Assembly (NCBI GenBank): GCA_023416455.1
Contig: JAEZHQ010000049.1
Span: 1-17,914, forward strand
From: Pseudomonadota bacterium
GTDB lineage: Bacteria > Pseudomonadota > Alphaproteobacteria > Azospirillales > Azospirillaceae
Direction: 5' to 3'
Length of the DNA stretch: 17,914 bases
Position numbers and translations under genes: made by a program. The stretch's first letter is position 1, and each line of letters begins with the position of its first letter. The notes beneath the pieces are model-generated. The model was not told the DNA's origin. It saw only the letters and a list, made by a program, of their open reading frames with translations, and made no database searches. Positions 12,911-17,914 of this stretch are shown here, one piece after another.

Positions 12911-14624
12911 CGAGCCCGTGCAGCTCGGCCGCCACGCGGTCGAGCACCGGCCGCCAGTCGTCCAGCCGATCCTGGCGGAACACGCGGGCGGTCGGGTACC
13001 AGGGGCTGTCCTCGCGCCCGGCGATCCAGCGCCAGCACCCGTCGAAGCGGGACAGCACCCAGACCGGCACGCCCAGCGCGCCGGCCAGATGCGCCACCGC
13101 CGTATCGACGCTGATGACGAGGTCGAGACGGCGCACCAGCGCCGCCGTGTCGGCGAAATCCGCCGCCCGATCCATCACGTCCACGATACGGCCCGCGAAA
13201 GGCGCCTGACGCGCCTGTTCGGCCGCCGCACCCTTTTGCAGGCTGAGGAGGCGCAGGCCGGGGATCTCCAGCAGCGGCGCGAAGCCGGACAGGGGAATGC
13301 TGCGGCGCTTGTCCGCGCGGCTCCACCGCGCGTTGGCGGCGTGCGGATCGCCCGCCCAGACCAGCCCCACCGTCAGCGTCCCCTCGCCCGCCGGCCACAG
13401 ATCGGCGAAGCGATCCTCCCCGGCGGCGGCGCCGTCCAGGTAAGGCACCTCGGCCGGAACGGTGGCGAGCGACGTGCCGAACAGCGCCGGCAGGCTCATC
13501 AGCGGGCATATCAGGTCGACGCCGGTCGCCCCGCCCGGCGGATGCACCTCGGCCACGCCCTCCACGCAGGCGAACAGGCGGGTCAGCGCCGGCAGGCATT
13601 CCACCACCACCCGGCCGCCGGCCCGGGCCACCATCGGCGCGTAGCGGATGAACTGGATGGCGTCGCCGTGCCCCTGCTCGCCGTAGAGCAGGACGATGCG
13701 GCCCTCCAGCGGCTCGCCGCGCCACCAGGGCCAGCCCCGATCGGGAATGGTCACGCCGCATTGGAAGCGCACCTCGTAGGCCGGCCAGCCTTCCTCATAC
13801 CGTCCGGTGATCAGCAGCGCGTGGGACAGGTTGTAGCGGACATCCGCGTTGTTCGGATCGAGCCGCACCGCGCGCCGGTAGGCCGCGACGGACTCGCCGT
13901 GCCGGTCGAGGTCGCCCAGCGTGACCCCCAGGTTGAACCAGGGCGTCGCCTCGCCCGGCGCCACCGTCAGCGCCGTCCGGTACAGCGCCACCGCTTCCGC
14001 GAAGCGGCCGGACGACTTCACCGCGTTGGCCAGCGCGAGGCGCGCCGCCGCGTGCTCCGGCTGCGCGGACAGGAGCCCGCGGAAAACGGCTTCGGCCGAC
14101 GCGGGATCGCCGGCGGCCAGGCACAGCCCGCCGAGCAGCAGCGCGATCCGCCCGTCGCGCGGGTCCAGCGCGGCGGCGCGCCGCATCGGCGCGAGGGCTT
14201 CGGCAACCCCGCCGGTGTCGCGCCCGGCCAGCGCCAGATTGGCCCAGGCCGTCTCGTCGTCCGGGCGCACGGTCACGGCGGCGCGGTAGCATGGCAACGC
14301 CAAGGCCGGGTGTCCGAGATCGAACAAGGCATCGCCGGCCGCGCGCAGACCGGCCGCCACGGCGGGCCAGTCGCCGCGCGTCGCCTTCGCCAGATTGCCG
14401 CGATAGGCGGCGGAGGCCGGGTTGAGCGCGGCGGCCTGCGCGATCAGCGCGATCGCCTCGCGCACCTGCCCGCCCTGCGCCCGCACCACCCCCAGCAGAT
14501 GCAGCGCGTCGGCGTGCAGCGGCTCGGCCGCCAGGATTCGGAGATAGGCGTCGGCCGCCCCGGCCAGCTGGCCGGACCGGTGCAGGCGAACGGCCTCGGT
14601 GAGGAGATCGGCGGTGGCGGACAT
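12894..14624 (-). CDS. TPR protein with glycosyltransferase-like C-terminal domain
   Basis: The protein has 576 residues from the ATG at 14624-14622. Residues 1 to about 285 are TPR repeats (for example FNLGVTLGDLDRHGESVAAY and YNLSHALLITGRYEEGWPAY). From about 305 comes a C-terminal domain like those of TPR/heptosyltransferase-type proteins, with VLLYGEQGHGDAIQFIRYAP near 311-330 and VISVDTAVAHLAGALGVPVW near 503-522. Such proteins may glycosylate surface structures or proteins; the substrate is unknown. An upstream ATG at 14687 would run through a NifA site, so I prefer 14624, although neither start has a clear ribosome site. The gene is not a known nif gene and interrupts the nif/fix order. 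Confidence 0.83.
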   Translation of the reverse strand: MSATADLLTEAVRLHRSGQLAGAADAYLRILAAEPLHADALHLLGVVRAQGGQVREAIALIAQAAALNPASAAYRGNLAKATRGDWPAVAAGLRAAGDALFDLGHPALALPCYRAAVTVRPDDETAWANLALAGRDTGGVAEALAPMRRAAALDPRDGRIALLLGGLCLAAGDPASAEAVFRGLLSAQPEHAAARLALANAVKSSGRFAEAVALYRTALTVAPGEATPWFNLGVTLGDLDRHGESVAAYRRAVRLDPNNADVRYNLSHALLITGRYEEGWPAYEVRFQCGVTIPDRGWPWWRGEPLEGRIVLLYGEQGHGDAIQFIRYAPMVARAGGRVVVECLPALTRLFACVEGVAEVHPPGGATGVDLICPLMSLPALFGTSLATVPAEVPYLDGAAAGEDRFADLWPAGEGTLTVGLVWAGDPHAANARWSRADKRRSIPLSGFAPLLEIPGLRLLSLQKGAAAEQARQAPFAGRIVDVMDRAADFADTAALVRRLDLVISVDTAVAHLAGALGVPVWVLSRFDGCWRWIAGREDSPWYPTARVFRQDRLDDWRPVLDRVAAELHGLVTRSG

Positions 14625-14670
14625 CGTGGCGGAGAGCTTACACGCCGCGCGGCAATGCGGCCACAACCGC

Positions 14671-14686
14671 TGTTGCGAAGGCGACA
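14671..14686 (+). promoter_or_regulatory. NifA upstream activator site 1 of fixA
   Basis: TGT-tgcgaaggcg-ACA is an exact TGT-N10-ACA match, centred about 119 bp upstream of the predicted fixA transcription start and 27 bp before site 2. Confidence 0.83.
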
Positions 14687-14697
14687 TCCGGACGGAT

Positions 14698-14713
14698 TGT
14701 CGTTTTTACGACA
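14698..14713 (+). promoter_or_regulatory. NifA upstream activator site 2 of fixA
   Basis: TGT-cgtttttacg-ACA is an exact match embedded in a longer perfect palindrome, attgtcgt (14696-14703) and acgacaat (14708-14715), around TTTT. It is the most symmetric NifA site in the window, about 92 bp upstream of the predicted start, the same distance as the proximal site at nifE. Confidence 0.88.
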
Positions 14714-14771
14714 ATCCCGCAACGCCGTCTCAACGCAGCGTTTTCAACCACCTGACGCGATTGCGAGTGAA

Positions 14772-14787
14772 TGGCACGGCGCTTGCT
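14772..14787 (+). promoter_or_regulatory. Sigma-54 (-24/-12) promoter of fixABC
   Basis: TGGCAC-ggcgc-TTGCT matches the RpoN consensus in both boxes, with GG at 14773-14774 and GC at 14785-14786 separated by 10 bp. The predicted start is near 14798, giving a leader of about 41 nt. A weak IHF-like match (tttcaaccacctg, 14742-14754) lies between this and the NifA sites. Confidence 0.93.
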
Positions 14788-14838
14788 GTCCAGGCCGTCG
14801 CCGCTCCGGGACGGGCGGCCGACAGCAAGGAGACCGGG

Positions 14839-15690
14839 ATGCACATCGTCGTCTGTATCAAGCAGGTGCCCGACAGCGCCCAAATCCGCATCCACCCCGT
14901 GACGAACACGATCATGCGGCAGGGCGTCCCGGCCATCATCAACCCCTTCGACCTCTTCTCGCTGGAAGAGGCTCTCCGGCTCAAGGACAAGGTGGGGGCG
15001 CGCGTCACCGTCCTGACCATGGGGCCGCCGATGGCCGAGACCTCGCTGCGCAAGGCGCTGTCGCTGGGTGCCGACGACGCGGTGCTGCTGACCGACCGCA
15101 AGTTCGCCGGCTCGGACACGCTGGCCACCTCCTACGCGCTGAGTTCGGCCATCGCCAAGCTGTCGGAGGAGGAGCCGGTCGATCTGGTCTTCTGCGGCAA
15201 GCAGACCGTGGACGGCGACACCGCCCAGGTCGGCCCGGGCATCGCCACGCGGCTGGGCTTCCAGCAGCTCACCTACATCACCAGGATCGAGGATCTGAAT
15301 CTCGCCACCAAGGAGATCACGGTGCAGCGCCGCTCCGAGGGCGGCGTGCAGGTGCTGAAGACCGGGCTGCCCTGCATGATCACCATGCTGGAGGGCACGA
15401 ACACCATCCGCTTCGGCAAGATGGACGACCTGTTCCGCGCCGCCCGCTACACGCTGAAGACCTGGAACAAGGACACCACCGGCGCCGAGGAGACCAAGGT
15501 CGGCCTCAAGGGCTCGCCCACCGTGGTGTCCAAGGTCTTCGTGCCGAAGCCCCGCGCCCAGAAGGCCAGGATGATCACCGCCGAGGGCGACAGCCCGCAG
15601 GCGTTGGCCGCGGCGGCGCTGGAGGCCATTCTCGGCGCCCAGCCCAAGCTCGCCGACGACCTGCTCGCCCGCGCCGCGGCCGGGCTGTGA
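14839..15690 (+). CDS. fixA: Electron transfer flavoprotein beta subunit FixA
   Basis: FixA with FixB forms an ETF that, with FixC and FixX, bifurcates electrons from NADH to quinone and to ferredoxin or flavodoxin for nitrogenase. The protein has 283 residues beginning MHIVVCIKQVPDSAQIR, with the ETF-beta block LTMGPPMAETSLRKALSLGA near 57-76 and CGKQTVDGDTAQVGPGIA near 122-139. AAGGAGA at 14827-14833 supports ATG 14839. The frame is open to 14599, but that stretch holds the promoter and NifA sites. First gene of the operon; fixB starts 40 bp after its stop. Confidence 0.96.
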   Translation: MHIVVCIKQVPDSAQIRIHPVTNTIMRQGVPAIINPFDLFSLEEALRLKDKVGARVTVLTMGPPMAETSLRKALSLGADDAVLLTDRKFAGSDTLATSYALSSAIAKLSEEEPVDLVFCGKQTVDGDTAQVGPGIATRLGFQQLTYITRIEDLNLATKEITVQRRSEGGVQVLKTGLPCMITMLEGTNTIRFGKMDDLFRAARYTLKTWNKDTTGAEETKVGLKGSPTVVSKVFVPKPRAQKARMITAEGDSPQALAAAALEAILGAQPKLADDLLARAAAGL

Positions 15691-15730
15691 TGCGCCGTTC
15701 CCTGACGATCTTCCGCCGGAGTATCCGCCG

Positions 15731-16810
15731 ATGAGCGAACCAAGCAAGCCGCAGGGACGCAAGTTCCAGCTTCCCGAGCACCTCAAGGCCTACACGGGCG
15801 TCTGGGTGATCGTCGAGCAGGAACGGGGCGTCGTGCATTCCGTGTCGCTGGAGCTGCTGGGCGAGGCCCGCAAGCTCGCGGACAAGCTGGGCGTCGAGGT
15901 CGGGGCCGTGGTGCTGGGCGCTGCCGGGCCGGATCTCGACCGGATCGCCGCCCTGTCCTTCGCCTACGGCGCGGATGTGGTCTACAAGGTCGCCGATCCG
16001 GTGCTGGCCGACTACCGCACCGATCCCTATTGCCGGGTGATGACCGACGTGGTCAACGCCTACAAGCCGGAGATCGTGCTGCTGGGCGCCACCACGCTGG
16101 GCCGCGACCTGGCCGGGGCCATCGCCACCACGCTGGCCACCGGCCTGACCGCCGACTGCACCGAGCTTGACATCTACATGGAGAACCGGTCGCTGGCGGC
16201 CACCCGCCCGACCTTCGGCGGCACGCTGCTCTGCACCATCCAGACGCTGGCCTACCGGCCGCAGATGGCCACCGTCCGGCCGCGCGTCATGGCCATGCCC
16301 GAGCGCGACGACGCCCGGACCGGCCGCGTGGTCGAGGTGTTCCCGGCGCTGCGCGAGGAGGACGTCGTCACCAAGGTGCTGAACTTCATCGCCGACCGCG
16401 AGCAGAACGAGGCGCAGCTCGCCTTCGCCGACATCATCGTGGCGGGGGGCAAGGGGCTGGGCAAGCCGGAGAACCTGAAGCTGGCCTTCGACCTCGCCCG
16501 GGTGCTGGGCGGCGAGGTCGGGGTGACCCGCCCGCTGGTGCAGGCCGGCTGGACCGGCTTCGACCGGCAGGTCGGGCAGACCGGCAAGACCGTGCGCCCG
16601 AAGCTGTACATCGCCGCCGGCATCTCCGGCGCCATCCAGCACCGGGTCGGCATGGAGAAGTCCGACCTGATCCTGGCCATCAACACCGACGCCAACGCGC
16701 CGATCTTCGACTTCGCCCATCTCGGGCTGGTCGGCGACGCGCTGACCATCCTGCCGGCCCTGACCGACGCTTTCGGCAAGCGCCTCTCGGTCAACCGGCT
16801 GGCCGGCTAA
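15731..16810 (+). CDS. fixB: Electron transfer flavoprotein alpha subunit FixB
   Basis: FixB is the ETF alpha partner of FixA and holds FAD. The 359 residues fit the family. The N-terminal half is the ETF alpha/beta domain (GVWVIVEQERGVVHSVSLEL). The C-terminal half carries the FAD domain: VAGGKGLGKPENL near 236-248, then GWTGFDRQVGQTGKTVRPKL, YIAAGISGAIQHRVGM and ILAINTDANAPIF. ATG 15731 lies 40 bp after fixA. fixC begins 29 bp after its stop, in the same operon. Confidence 0.96.
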   Translation: MSEPSKPQGRKFQLPEHLKAYTGVWVIVEQERGVVHSVSLELLGEARKLADKLGVEVGAVVLGAAGPDLDRIAALSFAYGADVVYKVADPVLADYRTDPYCRVMTDVVNAYKPEIVLLGATTLGRDLAGAIATTLATGLTADCTELDIYMENRSLAATRPTFGGTLLCTIQTLAYRPQMATVRPRVMAMPERDDARTGRVVEVFPALREEDVVTKVLNFIADREQNEAQLAFADIIVAGGKGLGKPENLKLAFDLARVLGGEVGVTRPLVQAGWTGFDRQVGQTGKTVRPKLYIAAGISGAIQHRVGMEKSDLILAINTDANAPIFDFAHLGLVGDALTILPALTDAFGKRLSVNRLAG

Positions 16811-16839
16811 GCAACCGGACGAACAGGAGCCAAAAGGAC

Positions 16840-17914
16840 ATGGTCGAAAAGTTCGACGCCATCGTCATCGGTGCCGGCCCGTCCGGCAACGCGGCGGCCT
16901 ACACGCTGGCCAAGCAGGGACTCAGCGTCCTTCAGCTCGAGCGCGGGGAATATCCCGGCGCCAAGAACGTCCAGGGCGGCATCATGTACGCCGCCGAGCT
17001 GGAAAAGATCATCCCGGACTTCCGCGAGGATTGCCCGACCGAGCGCCACATCATCGAACAGCGCATCTGGCTGCTCGGCGACGACAACTACATCGGCACC
17101 AACTACCGGTCGGACGCCTTCAACAGCGACAAGCCGAACCGCTACACGATCATCCGCGCCAACATCGACAAGTGGTTCTCCGAGAAGATCCGCGAGGCCG
17201 GCGGTCTCCAGATCTGCGAAACCACGGTGACGGAACTGATCCGCGACGCCTCGGGCAAGGTCATCGGGGTGCGCACCGACCGCGAGGGCGGGGAGATCCA
17301 CGCCGACGTGGTCATCATGGCGGACGGTGTGAACGCCCTGCTGGCCCGCCGCTCCGGCTTCCAGCCGGAACTGGCGCCGCAGAACGTCGCGCTGGCGGTC
17401 AAGGAAATCCTGTTCATCGATCCCGAGTTGATCCAGCAGCGCTTCGGCCTGAAGGACGAAGAGGGCGTGGTCATCGAGATCATGGGCAAGGTGACCAAGG
17501 GCATGGTCGGCACGGCGTTCCTCTACACCAACAAGGAATCGCTGACGATCGGCATCGGCTGCCTGATCTCCGACTTCAAGCAGGGCTCCGTCCCGCCCTA
17601 CAAGATGCTGGAGGACCTGAAGAACCATCCCGTCATCAAGCCGCTGATCGAAGGGGCGGAGATGAAGGAATACGCCGCCCACATGATCCCCGAGGGCGGC
17701 TACAAGGCGGTGCCCCAGCTCTATGGCGACGGCTGGATGGTGGTCGGTGACGCCGCCCACTTCAACAACGCCGCCCACCGCGAGGGCTCCAACCTCGCCA
17801 TGGCGGCGGGCCGCATGGCGGCGGAAACGGTGATCGAGCTGAAGCAGGCCGGCAAGCCCTTCAGCGCCGCCAACCTCGCCGCCTACAAGAAGAAGCTGGA
17901 CGACAGCTTCATCA
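16840..17914 (+). CDS. fixC: FixC flavoprotein, ETF:quinone oxidoreductase-like (5' part)
   Basis: FixC is the membrane-associated flavoprotein of the FixABCX complex, which passes electrons to quinone. The frame runs from ATG 16840 off the end of the window: 358 codons of a family of about 430. The N-terminal dinucleotide-binding motif is IVIGAGPSGNAAAYTLAKQG (residues 8-27), followed by an acidic LERG (34-37) and NVQGGIMYAAEL. A second FAD contact, GDGWMVVGDAAHFNNAAHRE, lies near 297-316, followed by GSNLAMAAGR. AGGAG at 16825-16829 and AAAAGGA at 16832-16838 precede the start. fixX should follow outside the window. Confidence 0.95.
   Translation, partial: MVEKFDAIVIGAGPSGNAAAYTLAKQGLSVLQLERGEYPGAKNVQGGIMYAAELEKIIPDFREDCPTERHIIEQRIWLLGDDNYIGTNYRSDAFNSDKPNRYTIIRANIDKWFSEKIREAGGLQICETTVTELIRDASGKVIGVRTDREGGEIHADVVIMADGVNALLARRSGFQPELAPQNVALAVKEILFIDPELIQQRFGLKDEEGVVIEIMGKVTKGMVGTAFLYTNKESLTIGIGCLISDFKQGSVPPYKMLEDLKNHPVIKPLIEGAEMKEYAAHMIPEGGYKAVPQLYGDGWMVVGDAAHFNNAAHREGSNLAMAAGRMAAETVIELKQAGKPFSAANLAAYKKKLDDSFI

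Overview
The window is a high-GC stretch of an alphaproteobacterial nitrogen-fixation island. Gene content and order (nifK / nifE-nifN-nifX-two accessory genes-fdxB-nifQ / iscA-nifU-nifS-nifV-cysE-nifW / fixA-fixB-fixC) fit Azospirillum or a close Rhodospirillales relative. That assignment is from remembered gene order and protein character, not from a search.

Layout. (1) 1-743: 3' end of nifK, closed by a strong intrinsic terminator at 813-846. (2) 744-1071: a complete NifA/IHF/sigma-54 control region. (3) 1072-6055: a FeMo-cofactor assembly operon on the plus strand, nifE, nifN, nifX, a DUF269 gene, a DUF683 gene, fdxB and nifQ. (4) 6056-7537: a non-nif interlude with a secreted class D (OXA-type) beta-lactamase on the plus strand and a small helical-repeat protein of unknown function on the minus strand. 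(5) 7538-7818: a second NifA/IHF/sigma-54 region, between the minus-strand gene and the next nif operon. (6) 7819-12910: iscA-like gene, nifU, nifS, nifV, cysE, nifW. (7) 12894-14624: minus-strand TPR/glycosyltransferase-like gene whose 3' end overlaps nifW. (8) 14625-14838: a third NifA/sigma-54 region. (9) 14839-17914: fixA, fixB and the first 358 codons of fixC, which runs off the end.

How the genes work together. NifE/NifN form the scaffold on which FeMo-cofactor matures. NifX and NifQ handle cofactor precursor and molybdenum. CysE makes O-acetylserine for cysteine, NifS takes sulfur from cysteine, and NifU and the IscA-like protein build Fe-S clusters. NifV makes homocitrate, the organic ligand of the cofactor. 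NifW is linked to MoFe-protein maturation or protection. FdxB and FixABC supply low-potential electrons. All three nif/fix transcription units carry the same control grammar (TGT-N10-ACA sites about 90-135 bp upstream of a GG-N10-GC promoter), so they should be co-induced by NifA under nitrogen and oxygen limitation.

I did not find a wholly new multi-gene system. The least explained items are a 119-bp inverted-repeat element that contains the nifV stop codon and can fold in two exclusive ways, the beta-lactamase plus unknown-gene pair inside the nif island, and Cys/His-rich C-terminal tails on NifN and CysE.
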